A stretch of DNA of 5,641 nucleotides from Streptomyces speibonae (GCA_000715605.1 KL568585.1:4115-9755); one strand, 5' to 3'. Shown: positions 1 through 4,544, counted from the first letter of the stretch. Numbers and translations: made by a program. Notes: generated by a model from the letters alone, not told the origin.

Positions 1-51
1 CTGCCGGCCGAGGCGACGCCACCCGGCGAGCCCCTGTACGTGCGTCCCTGA
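1..51 (+). CDS. 3' end of an unidentified plus-strand gene (partial)
   Basis: The first 51 bases read in frame 1 as a 16-residue C-terminal tail (LPAEATPPGEPLYVRP) ending at a TGA stop at 49-51. Fourteen of the 16 sense codons end in G or C, as expected for a Streptomyces coding frame, and the tail is followed at once by a convergent gene, so this is most likely the end of a real gene truncated by the window edge. The tail is too short to name a family. The gene does not share a strand with its neighbour, so it says nothing about the DUF1844 gene's function. Confidence 0.45.
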   Translation: MPAEATPPGEPLYVRP

Positions 52-74
52 AGCGCGGGCGCGGAGCGCGTGCT
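52..74. terminator. Possible bidirectional terminator hairpin between convergent genes
   Basis: Between the stop codons of the two convergent genes, AGCGCG (52-57) can pair with CGTGCT (69-74), including one G-U pair, and an inner CGC/GCG stem (60-62 with 66-68) sits within it. The hairpin overlaps the stop codon of the minus-strand gene. It has no T-tract on either side, so termination activity is an inference from position and structure only. Confidence 0.25.
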
Positions 75-450
75 AGCCGTAGATCGCGCCTGTGTACTTC
101 TCGCCCGGACCCTGGCCCGGCTCGTCCGCGACCACGGACGCCTCGCGGAAGGCCAGCTGCAGCGACTTCAGGCCGTCGCGCAGCGGCGCCGCGTGGAAGG
201 AACTGATCTCGGTCGCCGAGGCGTCCAGCAGACCGGCCAGCGCGTGCACCAGCTTGCGGGCCTCGTCCAGGTCCTTGTGCGTGTCGCCCTCCTCGGTCAG
301 ACCGAGCTTCACGGCGGCGGCGCTCATCAGGTTGACGGCGACCGTCACGATCACCTCGACGGCCGGGACCTCGGCGATGTCGCGGGCCATGGCGTCGAAG
401 TCGGGGTTGCCGGGGGTCTCGGGGGTCTCCGAGGGGGAGGTGTCACTCAT
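73..450 (-). CDS. DUF1844 domain-containing protein
   Basis: This encodes a 125-residue acidic protein that I recognise as the actinobacterial DUF1844 family, a small conserved protein of unknown biochemical function. Residues 1-17 are a Ser/Thr/Pro/Glu-rich tail likely to be disordered. Residues 18-52 hold the characteristic stretch FDAMARDIAEVPAVEVIV and then a helix ending in AVKLGL. Residues 58-80 form a second helix (DLDEARKLVHALAGLLDA), and the C-terminus (105-125) is Gly/Pro-rich. There is no signal peptide or clear membrane segment, although residues 31-47 are quite hydrophobic. I chose the ATG at 448-450 over the in-frame GTG at 457-459 because a TATCGT -10-like box lies 7 nt upstream of that ATG and overlaps the GTG. 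The gene is divergent from infC, an arrangement I recall as conserved in Streptomyces. Its role is unknown. Confidence 0.8.
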   Translation of the reverse strand: MSDTSPSETPETPGNPDFDAMARDIAEVPAVEVIVTVAVNLMSAAAVKLGLTEEGDTHKDLDEARKLVHALAGLLDASATEISSFHAAPLRDGLKSLQLAFREASVVADEPGQGPGEKYTGAIYG

Positions 451-457
451 GCCCCAC

Positions 458-463
458 ACGATA
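458..463 (-). promoter_or_regulatory. Putative -10 element for the DUF1844 gene (leaderless)
   Basis: On the minus strand TATCGT (463 down to 458) matches the TANNNT pattern of Streptomyces housekeeping -10 boxes and lies exactly 7 nt before the ATG at 450. Transcription would then start at or next to the A of the start codon, giving a leaderless mRNA, which fits the absence of a convincing Shine-Dalgarno sequence. I see no good -35 box at 17-18 nt, so confidence is low. Confidence 0.3.
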
Positions 464-510
464 GGCGCAGCCGGGCGGCCCGCCGACGTCAGGAGGCGGG
501 CGACGGCCGG

Positions 511-540
511 TTGGTGCGCCTGACCGGGAGCTGCTAACCT
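511..540 (+). promoter_or_regulatory. Putative infC operon promoter
   Basis: TTGGTG (511-516) and TAACCT (535-540) are separated by 18 nt. The -10 matches TANNNT and is preceded by TG at 532-533, giving an extended -10 (TGCTAACCT). This would start transcription near 547 and give infC a leader of about 300 nt. The -35 box is only a partial match. Position, 60-90 nt upstream of the divergent DUF1844 start, is reasonable. Confidence 0.35.
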
Positions 541-704
541 TGTGTAACGACCGGTCGGACCCGTATGCCTCGCGGCTGACGAGCCCGGCCCACAAGTGGA
601 GGCTTCGAACTCCCACCTGGCCGCCCTCAGGGCGGCGGGTCACCGGTCAGGCGGTTCCGTCCCCGAGGCGGCGTCCGCCCGAAAGCGCGCCCCGCGGCCA
701 TCGC

Positions 705-736
705 GGCGGTGCTCCGGTAGTTCGAGGAGCCCCGCC
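705..736 (+). promoter_or_regulatory. Antiterminator-like hairpin in the infC leader
   Basis: Positions 705-715 (GGCGG, T, GCTCC) pair with 726-736 (GGAGC, C, CCGCC). This gives ten Watson-Crick pairs with a single internal T/C mismatch (710/731) and a 10-nt loop at 716-725. The 3' strand fully covers the 5' arm of the terminator-like hairpin (729-734), so the two structures cannot coexist. The pairing is seen directly. The regulatory role is inferred. Confidence 0.45.
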
Positions 737-758
737 TGTGATCGTCCGGGGCATTTTT
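729..758 (+). terminator. Intrinsic-terminator-like hairpin (putative attenuator) upstream of infC
   Basis: GCCCCG (729-734) pairs perfectly with CGGGGC (747-752) across a 12-nt loop, followed by one A and a run of five T (754-758). A T-run like this is rare in DNA of this composition. It lies about 200 nt downstream of the likely promoter and 87 nt before the infC start, which suggests leader attenuation rather than the end of an upstream gene, because no plus-strand gene ends nearby. The large loop and short stem make it weaker than the terminator after rplT. Confidence 0.5.
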
Positions 759-833
759 CGTGCTTCGACGCGGTTAGGTCTAACGAACACAGACGTTACG
801 CGGCTGTCCGCCAGACCGTCGCGTGGTGCTACC

Positions 834-847
834 GAGGAGGATCCATC
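834..847 (+). promoter_or_regulatory. infC ribosome binding site and AUC start codon
   Basis: GAGGAGG (834-840) is a near-perfect Shine-Dalgarno sequence. It is followed 4 nt later by ATC at 845-847 in the infC frame, with no ATG, GTG or TTG nearby in that frame. The codon immediately precedes [11 protein letters not shown], the usual IF-3 N-terminus. This placement decides the infC start. Confidence 0.8.
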
Positions 848-1483
848 AGCGCCGAGCCCCGCATCAACGACCGGATTCGCGTTCCCGAGGTGCGACTTGT
901 CGGTCCCAGCGGCGAGCAGGTCGGGATTGTTCCGCTTGCCAAGGCCCTGGAGCTTGCGCAGGAGTACGACCTCGACCTCGTCGAGGTCGCGGCGAACGCC
1001 CGTCCGCCCGTGTGCAAGCTCATGGACTACGGGAAGTTCAAGTACGAGTCGGCCATGAAGGCCCGTGAGGCGCGCAAGAACCAGGCGCACACGGTCATCA
1101 AGGAGATGAAGCTCCGGCCGAAGATCGACCCGCACGACTACGACACCAAGAAGGGTCACGTCGTCCGGTTCCTCAAGCAGGGCGACAAGGTCAAGATCAC
1201 GATCATGTTCCGTGGTCGCGAGCAGTCCCGGCCGGAGCTCGGCTACCGGCTGCTGCAGCGGCTGGCGGAGGATGTCCAGGACCTCGGGTTCGTCGAGTCG
1301 AACCCGAAGCAGGACGGCCGCAACATGATCATGGTCCTCGGTCCGCACAAGAAGAAGACCGAGGCGATGGCCGAGGCCCGCCAGGCACAGGAAGCCCGCA
1401 AGGCGGAGGCGAAGGCCAACCCCGGCAAGTCGCAGAACGCCGCGGCCGCCGAGGCCACGGCCGAGGCTCCCGCCGAGGCGTGA
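845..1483 (+). CDS. infC: Translation initiation factor IF-3
   Basis: IF-3 binds the 30S subunit, prevents premature 50S joining and checks start-codon/initiator-tRNA pairing. The predicted protein has 212 residues. The N-domain spans about residues 4-75 (PRINDRIR, then [15 protein letters not shown], with [17 protein letters not shown] at 52-68). A basic linker spans about 70-85. The C-domain spans about 85-171, with [17 protein letters not shown], the [14 protein letters not shown] strand region and [12 protein letters not shown]. Residues 172-212 are an Ala/Glu/Lys-rich tail that makes it longer than the E. coli protein (180 residues). I place the start at the AUC codon 845-847: it follows a strong Shine-Dalgarno by 4 nt, gives the expected N-terminus, and the nearest upstream start-type codon in frame is a GTG at 596 with no support. 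IF-3 genes starting at AUU or AUC are known and allow IF-3 to repress its own translation. It is first in the infC-rpmI-rplT operon. Confidence 0.97.
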   Translation: MSAEPRINDRIRVPEVRLVGPSGEQVGIVPLAKALELAQEYDLDLVEVAANARPPVCKLMDYGKFKYESAMKAREARKNQAHTVIKEMKLRPKIDPHDYDTKKGHVVRFLKQGDKVKITIMFRGREQSRPELGYRLLQRLAEDVQDLGFVESNPKQDGRNMIMVLGPHKKKTEAMAEARQAQEARKAEAKANPGKSQNAAAAEATAEAPAEA

Positions 1484-1488
1484 CCCCC

Positions 1489-1503
1489 GGGGCCGCAGGC
1501 CCC
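1489..1503 (+). other. Hairpin just after the infC stop
   Basis: GGGGCC (1489-1494) pairs with GGCCCC (1498-1503) across a GCA loop, five bases after the infC stop codon. No T-tract follows, and the operon continues into rpmI, so it is more likely an mRNA structural or processing element than a full terminator. A small GTAT/ATAC inverted repeat follows at 1508-1518. Confidence 0.4.
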
Positions 1504-1526
1504 AGGAGTATTCGATACAAGTACGA

Positions 1527-1567
1527 CGCTCCACCGTGCCCGGTTTTCGTGACCGGGCACCGGAGCG
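1527..1567 (+). promoter_or_regulatory. Long hairpin upstream of the rpmI ribosome binding site
   Basis: CGCTCC (1527-1532) pairs with GGAGCG (1562-1567). Inside it, GTGCCCGGT (1536-1544) pairs with ACCGGGCAC (1552-1560) around a 7-nt loop. Together they form 15 base pairs with a small internal loop (ACC opposite C). The hairpin ends 8 nt before the rpmI Shine-Dalgarno sequence and has no T-tract. In E. coli the L20 translational operator lies in the same infC-rpmI junction, so an L20-responsive element is a reasonable inference, but I cannot demonstrate it. Confidence 0.5.
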
Positions 1568-1592
1568 CCACCGACGAGGAGAGAACGGCGCT

Positions 1593-1787
1593 ATGCCGAA
1601 GAACAAGTCGCACAGCGGTGCCAGCAAGCGCTTCAAGATCACCGGCTCCGGCAAGGTGCTCCGCGAGCGCGCCGGCAAGCGCCACCTGCTCGAGCACAAG
1701 TCGTCCCGCGTGACGCGTCGCCTCACCGGCAACGCCGAGATGGCCCCGGGCGACGCCGCGAAGATCAAGAAGCTTCTCGGCAAGTGA
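1593..1787 (+). CDS. rpmI: 50S ribosomal protein L35
   Basis: This encodes a 64-residue, strongly basic large-subunit protein (bL35), the usual length for the family. The sequence starts [21 protein letters not shown] and continues with [13 protein letters not shown] and a C-terminal KIKKLLGK. The KRFK-TGSGK and AGKRHLL blocks are the family signature. The ATG at 1593 is preceded by GAGGAGAG at 1576-1583, spaced about 9-10 nt. An upstream in-frame GTG at 1536 would add 19 non-conserved residues and lies inside the long hairpin, so I rejected it. It is the second gene of the infC operon, 109 nt after infC and 95 nt before rplT. Confidence 0.97.
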   Translation: MPKNKSHSGASKRFKITGSGKVLRERAGKRHLLEHKSSRVTRRLTGNAEMAPGDAAKIKKLLGK

Positions 1788-1792
1788 GGCCG

Positions 1793-1805
1793 GGCGCCCA
1801 GCGCC
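1793..1805 (+). other. Small hairpin after the rpmI stop
   Basis: GGCGC (1793-1797) pairs with GCGCC (1801-1805) around a CCA loop, beginning 5 nt after the rpmI stop. There is no T-run, and it mirrors the hairpin placed just after the infC stop. It may protect mRNA 3' ends or mark processing. No function can be shown from sequence. Confidence 0.3.
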
Positions 1806-1837
1806 TGATCCACCGACACCGGGACCCAATCGTTTCC

Positions 1838-1863
1838 GGGCCGTGTGCCGACCACCACGGCCC
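1838..1863 (+). promoter_or_regulatory. Hairpin upstream of the rplT ribosome binding site
   Basis: GGGCCGTG (1838-1845) pairs perfectly with CACGGCCC (1856-1863) over a 10-nt loop. It ends 6 nt before the AAGGAG Shine-Dalgarno sequence (1870-1875). The arrangement repeats that seen in front of rpmI: a stable stem close to, but not overlapping, the ribosome binding site. It could tune rplT translation or reflect L20 feedback. The role is inferred. Confidence 0.4.
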
Positions 1864-1882
1864 CGCTACAAGGAGTTAACAA

Positions 1883-2266
1883 GTGGCACGCGTCAAGCGG
1901 GCAGTCAACGCCCACAAGAAGCGCCGGGCGATCCTCGAGCAGGCCTCCGGCTACCGCGGTCAGCGTTCGCGTCTGTACCGCAAGGCCAAGGAGCAGGTCA
2001 CCCACTCGCTGGTCTACAACTACAACGACCGCAAGAAGCGCAAGGGTGACTTCCGCCAGCTGTGGATCCAGCGCATCAACGCCGCTGCCCGCGCCAACGG
2101 CATCACGTACAACCGCTTCATCCAGGGTCTGAAGGCCGCCAACGTCGAGGTGGACCGCAAGATCCTCGCGGAGCTCGCCGTCAACGACGCGACCGCGTTC
2201 GCGGCGCTCGTCGAGGTGGCGCAGAAGGCGCTGCCGGCGGATGTCAACGCGCCCAAGGCCGCGTGA
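1883..2266 (+). CDS. rplT: 50S ribosomal protein L20
   Basis: This encodes a 127-residue bL20, a 23S rRNA-binding protein needed early in 50S assembly and, in E. coli and Bacillus, a feedback repressor of its own operon. The basic N-terminal extension runs to about residue 60 ([24 protein letters not shown]..., with [12 protein letters not shown] and [22 protein letters not shown]). The globular C-terminal domain follows ([28 protein letters not shown]) and ends in a short Ala/Pro-rich tail. The start is GTG at 1883, 7 nt after AAGGAG (1870-1875), and gives the canonical MARVKR start. It is the last gene of the infC operon, with a strong terminator 34 nt downstream. Confidence 0.97.
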   Translation: MARVKRAVNAHKKRRAILEQASGYRGQRSRLYRKAKEQVTHSLVYNYNDRKKRKGDFRQLWIQRINAAARANGITYNRFIQGLKAANVEVDRKILAELAVNDATAFAALVEVAQKALPADVNAPKAA

Positions 2267-2299
2267 GCACCGCGTTGGCCTGAAGCCGACGTGAGTTTC

Positions 2300-2338
2300 C
2301 AGGACCCGCAGGCTGAAAGCTTGCGGGTCCTGTTGTGT
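2300..2338 (+). terminator. Strong intrinsic terminator of the infC-rpmI-rplT operon
   Basis: CAGGACCCGCA (2300-2310) pairs perfectly with TGCGGGTCCTG (2322-2332). The stem continues inward with a G-T, a G-C and a C-G pair, leaving a TGAAA loop (2314-2318), 14 pairs in all. The T-rich TTGTGT (2333-2338) follows. It lies 34 nt after the rplT stop and clearly separates the ribosomal operon from the methyltransferase gene. Confidence 0.9.
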
Positions 2339-2372
2339 GCGGTTCCCCGGTCGTCGTCCGGCCGCGGGGCCG

Positions 2373-2417
2373 TGTTGGCTGGCCGCGCAGTTCCCCGCGC
2401 CCCCTGGGGAGTTGCGC
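2373..2417. repeat. Streptomyces-type intergenic palindromic repeat
   Basis: The stretch GTTGGCTGGCCGCGCAGTTC followed by CCCGCGCCCC resembles a short sequence that, from memory, recurs in intergenic regions of many Streptomyces genomes (GGCTGGTCGCGCAGTTCCCC and onward). Here GCGCAGTTCCCC (2385-2396) and GGGGAGTTGCGC (2406-2417) form a 12-pair stem in RNA, counting two G-U wobble pairs, over a 9-nt loop. It sits between the rplT terminator and the methyltransferase gene. The multi-copy nature cannot be checked within this window, which contains only one copy. Confidence 0.5.
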
Positions 2418-2454
2418 CGCCGTGTGTCGAGTACTTCCGAAGGTGACGAAGAAG

Positions 2455-3315
2455 ATGGCCCCCGTCAGCCCCGAGCTGATCTCCCCCCGTTCCCCGCGTG
2501 TCGCTGCCGCCCGGCGGCTGGGGAAGCGGAACTTCCGGGGGAAGGAGCGGCTGTTCCTCGCCGAGGGGCCGCAGGCCGTACGGGAGGCCGCCGCGCACCG
2601 GGGGCGCGACGCCGCCACCCTCGCCGAGCTGTTCGCCACGCCCGAGGCGGCCGAGCGCTACGTCGGCATCGTCGGGGCGGCACGCGACGCCGGTGCCCGG
2701 GTCCACCTCGCCTCCGAGCAGGTCATCGCCGACATCTCCACCACCGTCACCCCGCAGGGCCTCGTCGGGGTGTGCCGGTTCCTGGACACGCCCTTCCCGC
2801 AGATCGTCGCCGCCCGGCCCAGGCTCGTCGCCGTCCTCGCCCACGTACGCGACCCGGGGAACGCCGGCACCGTGCTGCGCTGCGCCGACGCCGCCGGGGC
2901 CGACGCCGTCGTCCTCACCGACGCCTCCGTCGACCTGTACAACCCCAAGGCCGTACGCGCCTCCGTCGGCTCCCTGTTCCATCTGCCCGTCGCCGTCGGC
3001 GTCCCCGTCGAACAGGCCGTCACGGGACTGCGCGACGCGGGGGTGCGGCTGCTCGCCGCGGACGGGGCCGGGGACCGGGACCTCGACGACGAGCTCGACA
3101 AGGGCACCATGGGCGGCCCCACCGCCTGGGTCTTCGGCAACGAGGCCTGGGGGCTCCCCGAGGAGACCCGCGCCCTCACCGACGCCGTCGTCCGCGTCCC
3201 CATCCACGGAAAGGCCGAGAGCCTGAACCTGGCCACCGCCGCCGCCGTATGTCTCTATGCGTCGGCACGTGCACAGCGCGCCGCCGGAGGGTGCCGCTCC
3301 GTCACCATGAACTAG
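2455..3315 (+). CDS. SpoU/TrmH-family RNA 2'-O-methyltransferase (TsnR-like)
   Basis: This encodes a 286-residue S-adenosylmethionine-dependent methyltransferase of the SPOUT superfamily, predicted to methylate a ribose 2'-OH in rRNA or tRNA. The N-terminal substrate-binding domain spans about residues 10-112 (SPRVAAARRLGKRNFRGKERLFLAEGPQAV, ending in QGLVGVCRF at 101-109). The catalytic SpoU domain spans about 122-272 and shows all three motifs: DPGNAGTVLR (133-142, with Asn136 and Arg142), VFGNEAWGLP (227-235), and VPIHGKAESLNLATAAAV (248-265, with Glu255, Ser256 and Asn258). I start at ATG 2455, 8 nt after GAAGGTGA (2439-2446). The open frame extends upstream through the repeat without conserved sequence. 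An in-frame GTG at 2443 is a less likely start. M. tuberculosis tsnR holds the equivalent position after rplT. The exact target nucleotide cannot be read from the sequence, and thiostrepton resistance should not be assumed. Confidence 0.92.
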   Translation: MAPVSPELISPRSPRVAAARRLGKRNFRGKERLFLAEGPQAVREAAAHRGRDAATLAELFATPEAAERYVGIVGAARDAGARVHLASEQVIADISTTVTPQGLVGVCRFLDTPFPQIVAARPRLVAVLAHVRDPGNAGTVLRCADAAGADAVVLTDASVDLYNPKAVRASVGSLFHLPVAVGVPVEQAVTGLRDAGVRLLAADGAGDRDLDDELDKGTMGGPTAWVFGNEAWGLPEETRALTDAVVRVPIHGKAESLNLATAAAVCLYASARAQRAAGGCRSVTMN

Positions 3316-3321
3316 TAGGCT
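3316..3321 (+). promoter_or_regulatory. Weak -10 candidate for the kinase gene
   Basis: TAGGCT directly after the methyltransferase stop matches TANNNT, but no recognisable -35 lies 17-18 nt upstream. With no terminator between the two genes, co-transcription from the methyltransferase promoter is equally possible. Confidence 0.2.
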
Positions 3322-3346
3322 GACCAGCCCGGGGACCCTCCCCAAG

Positions 3347-3393
3347 CTCTCGGCCGGTCCCGAGCACGGGGCGCCCCGAGGAAGTTCCGAGAG
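3347..3393 (+). promoter_or_regulatory. Inverted repeat reaching into the kinase ribosome binding site
   Basis: CTCTCGG (3347-3353) and CCGAGAG (3387-3393) are perfect inverted repeats that enclose the 12-base palindrome CGGGGCGCCCCG (3367-3378). The 3' arm overlaps the first bases of the Shine-Dalgarno GAGGTGG (3391-3397). A folded leader could therefore reduce kinase translation. The complementarity is seen directly; the effect is inferred. Confidence 0.3.
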
Positions 3394-3406
3394 GTGGGGT
3401 ACGGGG

Positions 3407-4543
3407 ATGAGCGTCGGCACGAGCAGCGCACCGGGAGCACAGCGGGCCGCCCGCCCGCCCGCGCCCCGGCCCGGTGATCTCGCCGAACTCGGCATCGACC
3501 CCGACCAGCTGCCCGACGGACTCGTCGTGGCCGACGAGCACGGACGGGTCATCTGCTTCAACCGGGCGGCCGTGCGCATCACGGCCGTACCCGCCGAGCA
3601 GGTCCTCGGACAGCCCCTGGAGGCGGCCCTGCCGTTAGAGGACCTGGAGGGCCGCCGCTGGTGGCAGCTCACCGACCCCTACGGCGGTCTGGCCATCCGC
3701 GTGCGCCAGCCCGAGCGCAACCTGCTGCTGCCCGGCGGCCGCGAGGTCCTCGTCTCCGCGCGCTACGTCCGCGCCCGGCCCACCGGACCCGTCCGCCGTC
3801 TCGTCGTCACGCTGCGCGACACCGAGGCCCGGCGCCGCACCGAGCGCAGCCACGCCGAGCTGATCGCCACCGTCGCCCACGAACTGCGCTCCCCGCTCAC
3901 CTCCGTCAAGGGCTTCACCGCCACCCTGCTCGCCAAGTGGGAACGGTTCACCGACGACCAGAAGCGGCTGATGCTGGAGACCGTCGACGCCGACGCCGAC
4001 CGCGTCACCCGGCTCATCGCCGAGCTGCTCGACATATCGCGCATCGACTCCGGCCGCCTGGAGGTGCGCCGTCAGCCCGTCGACATCGGGGCCGCCGTCG
4101 GACGCCACATCCAGGCCCACGTCGCCGCCGGGCAGCCGGCCGACCGTTTCCTGCTGCGGGTGGAGCACCCGCTGCCCGACCTGTGGGCCGACCCCGACAA
4201 GGTCGACCAGGTGCTGAGCAACCTGCTGGAAAATGCGGTGCGGCACGGCGAGGGAACCGTCACGATTGACATCGCGCCCTCGGTGTCGCCCCGCGAGCGG
4301 GAGGACGCCGGTACGTCGGTCACAGTGAGCGACGAGGGGCCCGGCATTCCGGAGGAGTCCATGAACCGCGTCTTCACCCGCTTCTGGCGGGGCAGCAAGC
4401 GCGGTGGCACGGGCCTCGGGCTGTACATCGTCAAGGGCATCGTCGAAGCCCACGGCGGTGCCATCACGGTCGGACGCGCCCCCGGTGGCGGCGCGCAGTT
4501 CCGATTTACGTTGCCCGTGGCGGCACCGGCGTATCTCACCTGA
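3407..4543 (+). CDS. ohkA: Orphan PAS-containing sensor histidine kinase, OhkA-like
   Basis: This encodes a 378-residue histidine kinase with no membrane segment or signal peptide, so it is probably cytoplasmic. After a Pro/Ala-rich N-terminus (1-25), a PAS-like domain spans about 33-139 (LPDGLVVADEHGRVICFNRAA). The HisKA domain has an H-box at TVAHELRSPLTSVKGF, with phospho-acceptor His158. The ATPase domain has an N-box at SNLLENAVRHG (Asn276), a G1 box at DEGPGIP (309-315), an F-box at RVFTRFWRG (321-329) and a G2 box at GGTGLGLYIVK (333-343). All catalytic motifs are intact. The ATG at 3407 follows GAGGTGG by 9 nt. No response regulator is adjacent in this window, hence orphan. From its position between the methyltransferase and pheS I identify it with OhkA (SCO1596 in S. 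coelicolor), reported as a regulator of secondary metabolism and differentiation; that assignment is from memory. Leu77 is encoded by the rare TTA codon. Confidence 0.9.
   Translation: MSVGTSSAPGAQRAARPPAPRPGDLAELGIDPDQLPDGLVVADEHGRVICFNRAAVRITAVPAEQVLGQPLEAALPLEDLEGRRWWQLTDPYGGLAIRVRQPERNLLLPGGREVLVSARYVRARPTGPVRRLVVTLRDTEARRRTERSHAELIATVAHELRSPLTSVKGFTATLLAKWERFTDDQKRLMLETVDADADRVTRLIAELLDISRIDSGRLEVRRQPVDIGAAVGRHIQAHVAAGQPADRFLLRVEHPLPDLWADPDKVDQVLSNLLENAVRHGEGTVTIDIAPSVSPREREDAGTSVTVSDEGPGIPEESMNRVFTRFWRGSKRGGTGLGLYIVKGIVEAHGGAITVGRAPGGGAQFRFTLPVAAPAYLT
3635..3637 (+). promoter_or_regulatory. In-frame TTA leucine codon in the kinase (bldA-type control)
   Basis: The codon for residue 77 (in ALPLEDLEG, within the PAS-like region) is TTA, in the kinase frame. 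In Streptomyces, TTA is read only by the tRNA from bldA, which accumulates late in growth, so TTA-containing genes are typically developmental or secondary-metabolism genes. I saw no other TTA codon in the genes of this window. Confidence 0.7.
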
Positions 4544-4544
4544 G

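Larger units (their letters stand above)
547..844 (+). promoter_or_regulatory. Structured infC 5' leader (non-coding)
   Basis: This is the long gene-free stretch upstream of infC, assuming transcription starts near 547. It is dense in possible hairpins. GGAG (598-601) pairs with CTCC (610-613). GCCGCCC (620-626) pairs with GGGCGGC (630-636). GGCGG (667-671) pairs with CCGCC (675-679). CCGCG (692-696) pairs with CGCGG (702-706). These are followed by the antiterminator-like and terminator-like pair listed separately. After the T-run, a more AT-rich stretch (773-798) holds two competing short stems. The infC frame stays open through this region, but it contains no ATG, GTG or TTG between 596 and 845 and no conserved IF-3 sequence, so I treat it as untranslated. 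Regulatory leaders upstream of infC are established in Bacillus. I cannot match this one to a known RNA family by eye. Confidence 0.5.

Noticed and set aside
457..459. GTG start three codons upstream of the DUF1844 ATG
   Set aside because: It overlaps the putative -10 box and adds only MWG. The ATG at 450 fits the likely transcription start better.
596..844. A possible 83-residue N-terminal extension of IF-3 from the GTG at 596
   Set aside because: The extension has no conserved sequence, no ribosome binding site, and spans the leader hairpins and terminator-like element. The strong Shine-Dalgarno at 834-840 points to 845.
647..2005. A 452-residue minus-strand open frame across infC, rpmI and part of rplT
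   Set aside because: It lies antisense to well-identified translation genes, shows low-complexity Leu/Arg/Gly-rich sequence, and exists because GC-rich codons rarely make stops in the complementary frame.
2020..3672. A 550-residue minus-strand open frame across the methyltransferase gene
   Set aside because: It is antisense to the methyltransferase and crosses the rplT terminator and the intergenic repeat. It has Gly/Asp-rich shadow composition with no recognisable domain.
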